DNA of 64,000 bases from Hyphomicrobiales bacterium (GCA_030456445.1 JAKDNM010000002.1:21916-85915), one strand, 5' to 3'; positions 26,014-34,844 are shown, counted from the first letter of the stretch. The notes: a model not told the origin generated them from the letters alone. Numbers and translations are program-made.

Positions 26014-26597
26014 GCGGCCCGCTCCCTCCCGCCGATCTGCATCAACGTCGACCGGACCTGATCGAGCTTCCGGCGGGCGAGAAACTGCATCGCTTCTATA
26101 CGGCGCGATGGGAGCCGATCTTTTTCGATACTTCGACGACCGGACGTTTCAATGCGTCGGACGGCTCATATGGCGTTCTCTACGCCGCGAAGGAACTCGC
26201 CGGCGCCTTTGCCGAAACGTTCCTGCGAACGCCCGGGCGCACCCTCATCGACCTTGGCCTCCTCCAGCGAAAAGCCTACGTCCGCCTCACGGCGAGCAGA
26301 AAGCTGACATTGATCCGACTCGCGGGTCCGGGCCTCGCCCTGCTCGGAGCGACGGCCGAGGTCACGCATAGCGGCCTTCCCTATGATGTCGCTCAGGCCT
26401 GGTCGGCGGCTTTATTCAAACATCCGGTCGTCGCCGACGGCATTGCCTATCATGCCCGGCATGACGATAGCGAACTATGCTATGCGCTGTTCGACCGATC
26501 GGCCGATACGATCGTGGAAGACGCGCGCGAGGTCGACCTCGACCAAGACTGGTTCTGGCGGATCGCGGATCACTATCGCGTCGGACTTGCGCCCTAG
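26010..26597 (+). CDS. RES domain NAD+-degrading toxin
   Basis: 195 residues with the RES residues: Arg in LHRFYTARWEPIFFD (near residue 28), Glu in AGAFAETFLRTPGR (near 68), Ser in HDDSELCYALFDR (near 155). RES toxins are NAD+ phosphorylases or glycohydrolases that deplete NAD+ and stop growth. GTG start overlaps the antitoxin stop, as is standard. The open frame is full length and all three signature residues are present, so the pair appears functional. Confidence 0.87.
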   Translation: MSGPLPPADLHQRRPDLIELPAGEKLHRFYTARWEPIFFDTSTTGRFNASDGSYGVLYAAKELAGAFAETFLRTPGRTLIDLGLLQRKAYVRLTASRKLTLIRLAGPGLALLGATAEVTHSGLPYDVAQAWSAALFKHPVVADGIAYHARHDDSELCYALFDRSADTIVEDAREVDLDQDWFWRIADHYRVGLAP

Positions 26598-26702
26598 ATC
26601 TGGGGACTGCAAAAGCTCCGCTCTGGCGGCAAGACACACATTGGGCCTATACGCGGCCAGCGATCTGTCGCGCAAATCGTATTGATTCAGGAAGAAGAAG
26701 AC

Positions 26703-27389
26703 ATGAGACGACAGACGCGTCCCTTCATCGTGGAAGTCAAGCACAGGCGCGCTCCAACGAAGAAGCAATCGATCTGGGGCAATTTGGATATTGCGGCTGT
26801 CGCCGCCGAAACAATGCGCGACCTGGAACAGGATGAACCGACTTCCCGGTCCTTGATTGACTCACGCGCACCGGCGATTGATGTTGCGGGCAACGACAAC
26901 CCACCACTGGAGCATAACATGCCGGATCCGCAGGAAGCTGAAACAGCCGAGGCCGTTGCCGAAACGCCTGCAAGCGTAGTGACCGCTGAACCGAAGAAAA
27001 AGGCTCCGCGGCCGAGAAAGGCGAAGGCAACACCTAAGCAGCGAATTGCGAAGGAAGCCGCAAAGCCGGCATCCAGGTCGGCAGACGTCCAGCCCGCGCC
27101 GGCGCGTGCCAAGCGCAAAACCTATTCCGAAAAGGAGCGTGCTCAAAAGCTCACGCAGATCGAGAAGTCGATCGGCCGCGGCGTGTCTATCAAGAACGCC
27201 GTAGGCGAAGCTGGTATATCGGAACAGACCTATTATCAGTGGAAGAAGGCCGCGCAAACTGCTGCGCCGGTCGATGATCTGAAGGACCTCATTGCGCTGG
27301 AGGAAGAAAACAAGCGGCTGAAGAAGCAGCTCGCCGAACACCTGCGGCAGGAGAATGCGGAGCTGAAGAAAAAGCTCGGACTCAACTGA
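26703..27389 (+). CDS. SyrB-like regulator / transposase-like HTH protein
   Basis: 228 residues. A long basic, Ala/Lys/Pro-rich linker (KKKAPRPRKAKATPKQRIAK) precedes a transposase-8-like HTH (GRGVSIKNAVGEAGISEQTYYQWKKAA, about 160-185) and a leucine-zipper-like coiled coil (LEEENKRLKKQLAEH). This arrangement corresponds to rhizobial SyrB-like proteins, which derive from IS3-type OrfA and occur on plasmids and ICEs. ATG at 26703 with AGGAAGAAG upstream. No OrfB-type transposase accompanies it. It is the first gene of the backbone block on this side. Confidence 0.7.
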   Translation: MRRQTRPFIVEVKHRRAPTKKQSIWGNLDIAAVAAETMRDLEQDEPTSRSLIDSRAPAIDVAGNDNPPLEHNMPDPQEAETAEAVAETPASVVTAEPKKKAPRPRKAKATPKQRIAKEAAKPASRSADVQPAPARAKRKTYSEKERAQKLTQIEKSIGRGVSIKNAVGEAGISEQTYYQWKKAAQTAAPVDDLKDLIALEEENKRLKKQLAEHLRQENAELKKKLGLN

Positions 27390-27414
27390 GCCGCGTCCGT
27401 AGCGGTTGCCCCGT

Positions 27415-28656
27415 TCAGATCGGCAAGGGCGGCATGTCGCCGTCCGCGACACGCCATATCCAGGCATCCATTTCCGGCCGAGAGGCGATCAGCTTGTCGA
27501 GCGCGGTCTCAAATTTTTCATCTGCGGTCGGCGGTGCGATGTAGAGCGCCACCGGGCGCGGCTGGCGCTGCAGGAACATGGCAGCCGCCATCGGCTGATC
27601 GAGGGGCAGATTGTAGCGCAAACCCTTGGTGCTCTGCTCCCGTATTCGGGCAAGCGCATCGAGCAGTCGCTTTTCGTAGGCGGACTCGTAAGGTATCCAG
27701 TTCTCCGACACCACCATCAGGGCGATTTCCTCGATGATCGCGAGACCGGCCGCGTTCAACCCGAACGTGGCGATAGCGATCAAATGCGATGCATCGTCCG
27801 CGCTCCAAAGCGCAATCTCGCTTTCGAACCGCGCCTGCAGGCGACGATGCAATCCCTCATCGAGAATGAGTGGAAACCCCGGCATATGTTTCACGACGAG
27901 ATTCATGCCTGAGCGAGCCGGCGCGAACTCCTTCACCTCGCCGACCAGCACCATCAGCGGGCGCGGCCCGCTTTTCGGCGGCAAAGCATGGATTAGAGCC
28001 TCCGCCCGGCGCTGCTCGATCGCCAGCTTGTTCTGGGACCGGAACTGCTCGGGAATGTAGAGGATGTCGGAGAGCGGCGCGCCCTTCACCACCATATGCT
28101 TCGCGGCTTCGAGCAAATGCCATTGCAGGTTCCACCAGTGCCGTTTGCCGGACCAGGCAGACATCCATTTCGTCATGCCCGCTTCATGCCACAAATAATG
28201 CAGCAACCCGCGCAGCGTCATCTTGCGTGGCTCACCGACCACGCTGTCGACCGCACCACTGCCGGCACCGACGGGTGAGACCCGGCTACCTCGTTTCGAC
28301 AGGCTGAACTCCAGCTTCAGCGCCGCCATCCCGGTCGCCGGGTCAAGCTGGATCGCACTGCCCATCAGCGCGCCAAGACCGGAGAGTTCGTAAGGTGGCT
28401 CGAAGGACTCACAAGCCGGGTCGTGTTCGGCGCCCGTCAGCGGCATGCGCTTGATGAAGAACTGGTCGCCCATGCGGGCGATGTACATCGGCACACCTGG
28501 TTCCTTGCACAGACAGAGCGGCCGCTGCCTAAGTTCATAGGCGGACTTCAGCGCCGTTTGCAGGTCACGCGCATTGTTGTCATAGGACCCAGCTCCGATT
28601 CTGAACTGCCGCATCGCCTCCATCGCTCCAGGATCGCCGCGCCCTCCACCACCCAT
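27415..28656 (-). CDS. DUF1173 family protein
   Basis: 413 residues from ATG at 28656 (alternatives at 28623 and 28614). It begins with RPLCLCKEPGVPMYIARMGDQFFIKRMP, a Cys-bearing segment, then HDPACESFEPP and a central WNLQWHLLEAAKHMVVKGAPL, which I associate with the DUF1173 proteins of alphaproteobacterial conjugative elements. No catalytic motif is visible. It is one of two backbone genes on the minus strand here and is divergent from the DUF932 gene across about 230 nt. Confidence 0.65.
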   Translation of the reverse strand: MGGGGRGDPGAMEAMRQFRIGAGSYDNNARDLQTALKSAYELRQRPLCLCKEPGVPMYIARMGDQFFIKRMPLTGAEHDPACESFEPPYELSGLGALMGSAIQLDPATGMAALKLEFSLSKRGSRVSPVGAGSGAVDSVVGEPRKMTLRGLLHYLWHEAGMTKWMSAWSGKRHWWNLQWHLLEAAKHMVVKGAPLSDILYIPEQFRSQNKLAIEQRRAEALIHALPPKSGPRPLMVLVGEVKEFAPARSGMNLVVKHMPGFPLILDEGLHRRLQARFESEIALWSADDASHLIAIATFGLNAAGLAIIEEIALMVVSENWIPYESAYEKRLLDALARIREQSTKGLRYNLPLDQPMAAAMFLQRQPRPVALYIAPPTADEKFETALDKLIASRPEMDAWIWRVADGDMPPLPI

Positions 28657-28800
28657 TGAGTCATGGCTTTTCCTACAACGCAACCCGTTCAGCCGTCGGA
28701 TTGAGAAGGCCGGCCTCCGCGGCTCTTCACCCTTCGGGTGCGCACCCCGACGCGCGTGGCGCGCGGCTGCGGCATTGATGCTGGGCGCGGCCGCCGCTGG

Positions 28801-28885
28801 GGAGAGAGGGAGAGGGGAGGCCGGAATCCGGCGGCGGGTGGAGGACCGGGAGAGAGGCTCCCGGCGCCCGTCGCGGAGCAAGACC
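28801..28885 (+). promoter_or_regulatory. Purine-rich leader with AGAGG-loop hairpin before DUF932
   Basis: A GA-rich stretch (28801-28820) is followed by a hairpin: CCGGGAG at 28846-28852, loop AGAGG, CTCCCGG at 28858-28864, then GGAG and the ATG at 28886. The leader of the ParB gene (31454-31544) has the same order, including a hairpin with the same five-base loop. This suggests a shared post-transcriptional or antitermination signal. Confidence 0.55.
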
Positions 28886-30082
28886 ATGACCCAGATCGAA
28901 ATTCAGGCACCATCACGTATTACGCGCAATGGCTACAAGGTCGACGTCAGCAGAGGCCAGACCATCGGCCGCGTGTCCTCGGAATGGTTCAACCGACCGT
29001 CAGACGAGCGCTATCTGTCGCTCACCGACCTGCATAATTCGGTGAAGCGCCGGACCGAGCGCAGCAAGACCCGTATCGTCGAGAGCGAGGCTATCCGCGT
29101 CGAAGCGTCTCGCGACAATCCTGAGCGGCTGATGTTGATGATGCCAGAGGCTCACGCGCCGGTCGCGCCGACCCACTGGAGTTTTGGCCAGCTCGCCGGC
29201 CTGGTCGGCGCGCCCGCCGCCTATCTGCGTCAGCTTCCGGCGCCGCTCGCCGGCATCAACCTGCAGCACGGGCTGCTCCACCATCGCGCAGAGCAGATCA
29301 AAACCCTCGAAATCGAGAACGGCCGCTTGGAGCTTCGCGCGGTTACGGGCCCGGATTACGGGAGAATTTTCGACCACGAACTCGTGGAGGCTGTGCAGAA
29401 GATCGCCGGCAACGGCACCGGCGACACGCGCTGGAAAGTGCCCGGCGTCCTCGACTGGTCGACCCACATCTACAATCCCAATGTCGATATCTCGAAGGAT
29501 ACGACGACGCTTTATGCCTCCGACCGCGACATCTTCGTATTTCTGGTCGACGACCTTAACCCCATAGAGGCGGGTCGGCTGCCGAACGGAGAACCCGACT
29601 TATATTTCCGTGGGTTTTATGCCTGGAACAGCGAGGTCGGCTCAAAAACGCTTGGAATTGCAAGCTTTTACCTGCGTGCCGTGTGCCAAAATCGAAATTT
29701 GTGGGGGGTCGAGGATTTCCAGGAAATCACCATCCGCCATTCCAAATACGCCGCATCGCGCTTTGCGCTCGAAGCCGAACCGGCACTGATCCAGTTCGCC
29801 GAGTCCTCGCCCATGCCGTTCATAAACGGCATCAAGGCGGCGCGCGAGCGCATCGTCGCGCGCGACGACGACGACCGCACAGCCTTCCTGCGCAAGCGCG
29901 GCTTCTCGAAGGGCGAGACGTCAAAGATCATCGACGCGGTGCTCAACGAAGAAGGGCATCCGCCGGCTTCCATCTTCGACTTTGTCCAAGGCATCACTCG
30001 CGTCGCGCGCGACAAGCAACACCAGGATGACCGGCTCGAAATGGAAGGCAAGGCCAAGAAGCTGCTCGACCTCACCCACTGA
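28886..30082 (+). CDS. DUF932 domain protein (phage/plasmid-like TIGR03299)
   Basis: 398 residues. The DUF932 layout is clear: N-terminal FGQLAGLVGAPAAYLRQLPA, then DRDIFVFLVDDLNPIEAG, YFRGFYAWNSEVGSKTLGIA, and HSKYAASRFALEAEPALIQF. This family is widespread on plasmids, phages and ICEs and is of unknown function, possibly a capsid-derived or ssDNA-related fold. ATG at 28886 sits directly after the conserved leader; the open frame back to 28775 reads through the GA-rich leader and is not coding. An 11-C/6-G homopolymer follows the stop. Confidence 0.85.
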   Translation: MTQIEIQAPSRITRNGYKVDVSRGQTIGRVSSEWFNRPSDERYLSLTDLHNSVKRRTERSKTRIVESEAIRVEASRDNPERLMLMMPEAHAPVAPTHWSFGQLAGLVGAPAAYLRQLPAPLAGINLQHGLLHHRAEQIKTLEIENGRLELRAVTGPDYGRIFDHELVEAVQKIAGNGTGDTRWKVPGVLDWSTHIYNPNVDISKDTTTLYASDRDIFVFLVDDLNPIEAGRLPNGEPDLYFRGFYAWNSEVGSKTLGIASFYLRAVCQNRNLWGVEDFQEITIRHSKYAASRFALEAEPALIQFAESSPMPFINGIKAARERIVARDDDDRTAFLRKRGFSKGETSKIIDAVLNEEGHPPASIFDFVQGITRVARDKQHQDDRLEMEGKAKKLLDLTH

Positions 30083-30151
30083 TCGCCCCCCCCCCCGGGG
30101 GGCCCGTTCCTGCATGTTGTACTGGCCGTCTCTCATGATCGCAGCCTCAAG

Positions 30152-30185
30152 GCGCCGCTTCCAACAGCACGGGGGCGGCGCTTTT
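30152..30185 (+). terminator. Candidate terminator after DUF932
   Basis: GCGCCGC at 30152-30158 pairs with GCGGCGC at 30175-30181 across a 16-nt loop and is followed by TTTT at 30182-30185. It lies 70 nt after the stop. The loop is long, so strength is uncertain. Confidence 0.45.
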
Positions 30186-30223
30186 CGTCGTGATGGGCCA
30201 GGAGGTCGAAAGGTGAGCCTACA

Positions 30224-30349
30224 CACAGCAGCAGCAAGACGGTCACCGTAGACCGGCAGGCACTCATCCACATCCTCATGGATCATGCCCGCATGCTGGA
30301 GGCGCTGCGTAAGGTCGGCCGTGTCGACATTGGGGAACCGGATGGTTAG
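30224..30349 (+). CDS. Possible small ORF
   Basis: A short frame with protein-like content (TVTVDRQALIHILMDHARML then GRVDIGEPDG) ends at TAG 30347-30349. It has no good start: the first in-frame ATG is 30278, and the protein-like part starts earlier. It may be a small backbone gene with a damaged 5' end. It precedes the convergent DUF5615 toxin. Confidence 0.25.
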   Translation, partial: HSSSKTVTVDRQALIHILMDHARMLEALRKVGRVDIGEPDG

Positions 30350-30356
30350 CGTGCTA

Positions 30357-30743
30357 CTATTCGGGAAGATTGAACCGCTCGATCGTCACGGCCCGATCGG
30401 CGTTCACTGTGATCTCCAGCACTTCGTTCCACGCCTCCTCCCCGCCAAGTTCCGAGAGGGCAAGGAGGAAAAGACGCACCTGAAGATCAAGGCTCATCAA
30501 TCCCGGCGCCGTGTTAAAGGTTACCAAACCGACATGCAGTTCCTCGCGGCCATAGAGCCCACGAAAATCCGCAGTGTTGTGGGTGACCAGGATATAGCCG
30601 TCATCGACAGCGCGCCTGGTCACCACATGATCCTTCGCCCCTGCCAGGCCGAGCCACCGCACATGGCTGGATTCCAGGTAGCCGCGCTCGCGCGCCAGTT
30701 TTGCCAGATCGGGGCTCAGGCATTCGTCGATCAGGAATTTCAC
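30357..30743 (-). CDS. DUF5615 PIN-like toxin
   Basis: 128 residues. MKFLIDECLSPDLAKLARERGY carries the first PIN-like acidic pair, GAKDHVVTRRAVDDGYILVTHNTADF the second, and LHVGLVTFN the strand after it, matching the DUF5615/Mut7-like family of small PIN nucleases. GTG start overlaps the DUF433 antitoxin stop by 4 nt. Its antitoxin is homologous to the one paired with a VapC-type PIN toxin at 11222-12288. Confidence 0.83.
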   Translation of the reverse strand: MKFLIDECLSPDLAKLARERGYLESSHVRWLGLAGAKDHVVTRRAVDDGYILVTHNTADFRGLYGREELHVGLVTFNTAPGLMSLDLQVRLFLLALSELGGEEAWNEVLEITVNADRAVTIERFNLPE

Positions 30744-31360
30744 GAAGCCGCAGGCAGATCGTCGAGACGGACTGTGCGCGAGGATCTCGCCGGCTTGTCA
30801 CGCCACGCCGGTTTTGCCGGCGGGCGGCCACGTCGCGGATAGGCGAGCGCATAGTCCGCGGCGAGGCCGATCTGGTCGAGGGTGAGTGGCGGATAAGCGG
30901 CATGGATCGCCTCGGGCGCGTCGCCATTCGCGAGCATGTCCGCGACGTCATGGATCGGTACGCGCGTTCCGGCAAAGACCGGCTGGCCGCCAAGGATATC
31001 AGAATCGCGCGCCACCATCGCCTTCGCCTTCCGCAGCCGCGCAAGGCCGGTCTTAACGTCGGCGGCGATCGGCTTGAGGTCGACCTTCAGCAGGTCGGCG
31101 GCAACCACAGATGCAGCGTCGGTCGCGATCGCGCGCTCGACAATGCGCCGCCTTGCCGTTGGGGTCAGCGTCTCAGCCGTAAGCCACGCCAGACGCAGCC
31201 CCAACAGCCCTGATCCGACAATGACGCGGCTGCCGCGACGCGTCTCGACGCGGCCGCGCAGCAATCCGGCGTCGATGATGCGATGCACCTGCTTGAGCGG
31301 CACGCGCGTCACCGACGCCGCCTCGTTGGCGGTGAGCACCTCGGCGTTGAATCCGACCAT
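30740..31360 (-). CDS. DUF433 antitoxin of the DUF5615 module
   Basis: 206 residues. N-terminal HTH-like VLTANEAASVTRVPLKQVHRII, C-terminal DUF433 domain with ILGGQPVFAGTRVPIHDVADML, then DAPEAIHAAYPPLTLDQIGLAADYA and YPRRGRPP. The GTRVPI core is the family signature. The ATG at 31360 has AAGGAT upstream and a perfect dyad 11 nt before the coding region, so autoregulation is likely. The longer open frame to 31561 is the opposite strand of the ParB leader. Confidence 0.85.
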   Translation of the reverse strand: MVGFNAEVLTANEAASVTRVPLKQVHRIIDAGLLRGRVETRRGSRVIVGSGLLGLRLAWLTAETLTPTARRRIVERAIATDAASVVAADLLKVDLKPIAADVKTGLARLRKAKAMVARDSDILGGQPVFAGTRVPIHDVADMLANGDAPEAIHAAYPPLTLDQIGLAADYALAYPRRGRPPAKPAWRDKPARSSRTVRLDDLPAAS

Positions 31361-31370
31361 GACAATAATC

Positions 31371-31388
31371 CTTCCACGTTTGTGGAAG
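31371..31388. promoter_or_regulatory. Dyad operator of the DUF433/DUF5615 module
   Basis: CTTCCAC at 31371-31377 and GTGGAAG at 31382-31388 with spacer GTTT form a perfect 7-base dyad. It lies 10 nt upstream of the antitoxin start and next to an AT-rich AGATATATAG stretch that could supply the -10 of the promoter. Confidence 0.55.
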
Positions 31389-31453
31389 ATATATAGCGTT
31401 CTCTCCGGCAACAGTCCAGCACCGTGGCGCTGCCGGCGGCGGCGGCGCGCGGC

Positions 31454-31544
31454 CGGGAGAGGCAGAGGGCGGAGGGGAGGGGTTCCTGACGGGCTTGGAG
31501 GTTCGGGGAGAGGCCCCGGGCCGTCCGTCATGGAGAACCTGACC
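31454..31544 (+). promoter_or_regulatory. Purine-rich leader with AGAGG-loop hairpin before parB
   Basis: GA-rich 31454-31480, then CGGGG at 31504-31508, loop AGAGG, CCCCG at 31514-31518, then GGAG and the ATG at 31545. Loop sequence and position relative to the start repeat the DUF932 leader. Similar purine-rich leaders without an equally clear hairpin precede 47695 and 61786. Confidence 0.55.
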
Positions 31545-33698
31545 ATGGCAAAGAACGCCATTCAGAAGATCACCCTCAACCAGGCCGAAAACATTCCCTT
31601 CGACAAGCTCGACCTGTCCCAGAAGAATGTTCGCCGGATCAAGAACGGTGTCTCGATCGAGGATCTCGCCGCCGACATTGCACGCCGCGGCCTCATCCAG
31701 AGCCTCAACGTCCGTCCCGAGTTGAAGGACGGCGCGGAGACCGGTCGCTACGAAGTCCCCGCCGGTGGCCGACGCTTCTCAGCCCTGCAGCTTCTGGTCA
31801 AGCGCAAGGAAATGGCGAAGACTGCGCCGACGCCGTGTATCGTTAATCGCTCCGGACTGACGAGCATGGAGGATGATTCGCTCGCTGAAAATGTCCACCG
31901 CGAGAACCTGCATCCGCTCGATCAGTTCCGTGCCTTCAAGGCGCTGAGCGAGCAGCGGCTTGATGTCCAGGAGATCGCCGCCCGCTACTTCGTGTCGCCC
32001 AACACGGTCAGGCAACGCCTGAAGCTCGCCAACGTCTCGCCAAAACTGCTCGATCTTTATGAACAAGATGAAATTCGCCTCGAGCAGCTCATGGCGTTTT
32101 CGATTTCGGAGGACCATGCGCGCCAGGAGCAGGTCTGGGAGCGCATCTCCGACAACTCGAATATGCAGGAGCCCTACTATATCCGGCGCCTGCTGACCGA
32201 AACGACGGTCCGCGCCGACGATCGCCGCGCGGTCTATGTCGGCGCCGAGGCTTATGAAGCCGCCGGTGGCGTCATCCTGCGCGACCTGTTTGAACAGGAT
32301 TCCGGCGGCTGGTTCCAGGACGCGGCCCTTCTCGAGCAGCTGGTCTTCGAAAAGCTGAAGGTCGATGCCGAAGCCATTCGTGCCGACGGCTGGAAGTGGG
32401 TCGAAGCGGCGATCAGCTTCCCCTATGGCCACACCTCCGGCATGCGGCGCGTCTATGCCGAACCGGAAGAGATGAGCGCGGAGGAAATCGCCCGCCACGA
32501 TACTGTCAAGGCCGAGTACGATGCGCTCGACGCAAAGTATGCCGAGATGGAGGAAGCTGACGAGGAGATCGAAAACAAGCTCGATGAACTCGGCGCCGAA
32601 CTCGACGCGTTCGCCGATCGGCCATATGTCTACGACCCGGCGCAGAAGGCCATCGCTGGCGTGTTCGTCACCCTCGCCGCCAACGGCAAGCCGCAGATCG
32701 ACGCCGGCTTCGTCCGTCCCGAGGACGAACTGCGGGTCGAGACGGATAGTGACGGAGAGGCCGACGACGCGGATCCTGATACGTCTAACCGGGATGAGGA
32801 CGATGACGATGCGGATGCTGTCGTCGTCAATGGCCGCTCTCTGAGCCAGACCTCCGAAGCCGAGGAGCCCGAGGAGGAAGGCATCAAGCCACTGCCCGAT
32901 CGCCTCGTCTTCGACCTCACTGCGCAGAAGACGCTGGCGCTGCGCAACGCGCTTGCGGGCGACGTCGACATCGCCTTCGTCGCGGTGCTCCACGCGCTCG
33001 TGCTGCAGGTGTTCTACCGGTTCGCCAAGGACAGCTGCCTCGAGATCGATCTGGTGAGCAACAGCTTCGGCCAGGTCCAGGGTCTTGCCGAGACCCCCTG
33101 GGCCAAGGAGATCGCCGAGCGGCACGAGGCCTGGGACAAGGATATGCCCGACAGCGACAAGCTCTGGGACTTCCTGCTCGGTCTCGACGAGGCGAGCCGC
33201 AAGGCGCTCTTCGCGCACTGCGCCTCGCTCTCGCTCAACGCCGTCGTCGAGCCCTGGAACAGGCGTCCCGGCGCGCTTGCTCATGCCGACCTGCTAGCAG
33301 GCACGATTGGCTTCGACATGGTCGAGGCTGGTTGGTCGCCGACGGTCGACAACTATCTCGGCCGCGTTACCAAGGCCCGGATCGTCCAGGCAGTGCGCGA
33401 AGCGCGCGGCGAGGATTCTGCGCAACTGATCGATCATATGAAAAAGGACCTCATGGCGCGGAAGGCCGCCCGTCTCCTCGATGGATCGAGCTGGCTTCCC
33501 GAGCCGCTGCGCCTCGATGTCGACGACGCGGTTGCCGATGCCGGTGAGTCGGTTGCCGACGACGTGACGGACGAGGCGGTTCCCGAAGGCGACGTCGCTG
33601 AACTGCCGGCCTATCTCGCCGGCGATACCGGTCCATCCGCCGATGAAGAGGTGACCGCCGACGGCGAGGACACCGACCACCTTCAGGCGGCCGAGTAA
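31545..33698 (+). CDS. ParB/RepB/Spo0J-like nuclease-fold protein
   Basis: 717 residues, much longer than a partition ParB. The N-terminus has the ParB/sulfiredoxin fold: LDLSQKNVRR, LAADIARRGLIQSLNVRPE, then YEVPAGGRRFSALQLL and ENVHRENLHPLDQFRAF (motifs I and II), and an HTH (DVQEIAARYFVSPNTVRQRL). The C-terminal 450 residues have very acidic linkers (DEDDDDADAVV) and unknown folds. This long form is an ICE/plasmid backbone gene thought to act in regulation or DNA processing, not segregation, since no parA is adjacent. ATG at 31545 is preferred over 31530 because GGAG (31532-31535) precedes it. Confidence 0.85.
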   Translation: MAKNAIQKITLNQAENIPFDKLDLSQKNVRRIKNGVSIEDLAADIARRGLIQSLNVRPELKDGAETGRYEVPAGGRRFSALQLLVKRKEMAKTAPTPCIVNRSGLTSMEDDSLAENVHRENLHPLDQFRAFKALSEQRLDVQEIAARYFVSPNTVRQRLKLANVSPKLLDLYEQDEIRLEQLMAFSISEDHARQEQVWERISDNSNMQEPYYIRRLLTETTVRADDRRAVYVGAEAYEAAGGVILRDLFEQDSGGWFQDAALLEQLVFEKLKVDAEAIRADGWKWVEAAISFPYGHTSGMRRVYAEPEEMSAEEIARHDTVKAEYDALDAKYAEMEEADEEIENKLDELGAELDAFADRPYVYDPAQKAIAGVFVTLAANGKPQIDAGFVRPEDELRVETDSDGEADDADPDTSNRDEDDDDADAVVVNGRSLSQTSEAEEPEEEGIKPLPDRLVFDLTAQKTLALRNALAGDVDIAFVAVLHALVLQVFYRFAKDSCLEIDLVSNSFGQVQGLAETPWAKEIAERHEAWDKDMPDSDKLWDFLLGLDEASRKALFAHCASLSLNAVVEPWNRRPGALAHADLLAGTIGFDMVEAGWSPTVDNYLGRVTKARIVQAVREARGEDSAQLIDHMKKDLMARKAARLLDGSSWLPEPLRLDVDDAVADAGESVADDVTDEAVPEGDVAELPAYLAGDTGPSADEEVTADGEDTDHLQAAE

Positions 33699-33700
33699 TC

Positions 33701-33739
33701 GGACCCTTCGCTCACCACAGGGTCCGGCATCACCGCCGG
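33701..33739 (+). repeat. Paired intergenic hairpins
   Basis: GGACCC (33701-33706) pairs with GGGTCC (33720-33725), and CCGGC (33724-33728) with GCCGG (33735-33739). The two overlap and could be alternative structures. They lie between parB and the next gene, with no U-tract typical of a strong terminator; similar GC hairpins precede the genes at 34335 and 35671. Confidence 0.45.
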
Positions 33740-33772
33740 GCCCATTTTGTTTCCGACATGGAGAAACCCGCA

Positions 33773-34249
33773 ATGTCAGCTCACATCATCTATGATTCCG
33801 CTCCCTTCGGAAGTGTCGTCCGCTACTCGGACGGCACCCCGAAACCACCTGTTCGCTTCCGGAAGAAACTCGCCGCCTGGGAGAGCCGCAACGGCACCGG
33901 GCGGCTGATCAGGAAGGAACCGCCACGCGAACGGTCGACCTATACGTCGCCTGCCTGTTTCACCCTGCATGAAGGGGATTTCGGTCAGGCGGGTACTGTC
34001 GTCTTCTCGATCCGCCGCACATACTCCGTCGACAGCGAGCTTCTTTTCGAGATCGTCGAACGTCCCGCGATCGGCATGGTCCGCATACTGCAGGATCTCG
34101 GCGATAGCCCGGAACTTCTGCATCTCGCCCGGGATCGCGATGCCGCCGAACGTTGGCTCGCCAGCAACCGGTATGGCCGAGCTTATCTCGAAGAGGTCAC
34201 CGCAGATGAGGTCGGCGCCGACGTCGTCGAGGGCCGCACGGCCGCCTGA
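33773..34249 (+). CDS. Conserved hypothetical backbone protein
   Basis: 158 residues, no recognised domain. The start is well defined (GGAGAAACCCGCA then ATG). Composition is that of a soluble mixed alpha/beta protein: IIYDSAPFGSVVRYSDGTPK at the N-terminus, LLFEIVERPAIGMVRILQDL in the middle. It lies in a run of small + strand genes between parB and the PcfJ gene, each with its own ribosome site, so it belongs to the plasmid/ICE accessory backbone. Confidence 0.65.
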   Translation: MSAHIIYDSAPFGSVVRYSDGTPKPPVRFRKKLAAWESRNGTGRLIRKEPPRERSTYTSPACFTLHEGDFGQAGTVVFSIRRTYSVDSELLFEIVERPAIGMVRILQDLGDSPELLHLARDRDAAERWLASNRYGRAYLEEVTADEVGADVVEGRTAA

Positions 34250-34283
34250 CCGTTTCACCACCTTGAACCATTCGCCCACAGGT

Positions 34284-34308
34284 CCGGGATCGCGCGAGCG
34301 ATCGCCGG
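34284..34308 (+). repeat. Intergenic hairpin
   Basis: GATCGC (34288-34293), loop GCGA, GCGATC (34298-34303), extended by CCGG on each side with one bulged base. It lies 27 nt before the next gene and is analogous to the hairpins at 33701 and 35627. Confidence 0.45.
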
Positions 34309-34334
34309 GCCTGTTCCGTTTCATGGAGATCGAC

Positions 34335-34727
34335 ATGTTCGACTGGACCAAGAGCTGTTCCTATGACGAGCAGCAGAAGAGACGTTTTCACACCACGGCC
34401 CGCTCGCGGCTGAAGAAGCTTGCGGCCGAGCTTCATCTGCCAGCCGGATCGTACGAAGTGCGTTCCAACAAGGCGGGAATCGCCGTCTCCGGTGAAGTGA
34501 CCTTGCATCACACCGCCGTCTATATTCAGGTCGGCCAGTTCGGCATGTCCTCGGGTCACGGCATCCTGATCCGGACCTGCAAGGGCCGTAAGGACTATAC
34601 CGGCGGAGCCAACCACTTCGTTGCGCTCGCCATGCTCGACGATATTCCGGCGCTCGCCAAAGCTGTCCACGCCATCACCGGCGTCGGCCGCGTCGCTGCG
34701 CATTTCTCGGATCGGCACGCCGCATGA
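34335..34727 (+). CDS. Conserved hypothetical backbone protein
   Basis: 130 residues from ATG 34335 (GGAGATCGAC upstream; in-frame ATG at 34323 is possible). No named domain recognised. Hydrophobic beta-like stretches alternate (TLHHTAVYIQVGQFGMSSGH) and the end is helical (AMLDDIPALAKAVHAITGVG). Rhizobial conjugative elements carry similar small proteins between parB and the PcfJ gene. No signal peptide or membrane segment. Confidence 0.65.
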   Translation: MFDWTKSCSYDEQQKRRFHTTARSRLKKLAAELHLPAGSYEVRSNKAGIAVSGEVTLHHTAVYIQVGQFGMSSGHGILIRTCKGRKDYTGGANHFVALAMLDDIPALAKAVHAITGVGRVAAHFSDRHAA

Positions 34728-34844
34728 CAGTTCGCGCGAGACATCGAAAGCCTGCGGCGTCGCCCGAGAATGCCATGCCGCGCCGCAACGCTCCTGGCCG
34801 CGTGCCGCCACATCCGTCAAACATGACCAAGGACCATCGCTCAA

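Noticed and set aside
30285..30842. 185-codon + strand frame over the DUF5615 toxin region
   Set aside because: Antisense to DUF5615 and DUF433 genes that have clear domains.
31779..33284. 501-codon minus-strand frame in parB
   Set aside because: Antisense shadow of the acidic parB region.
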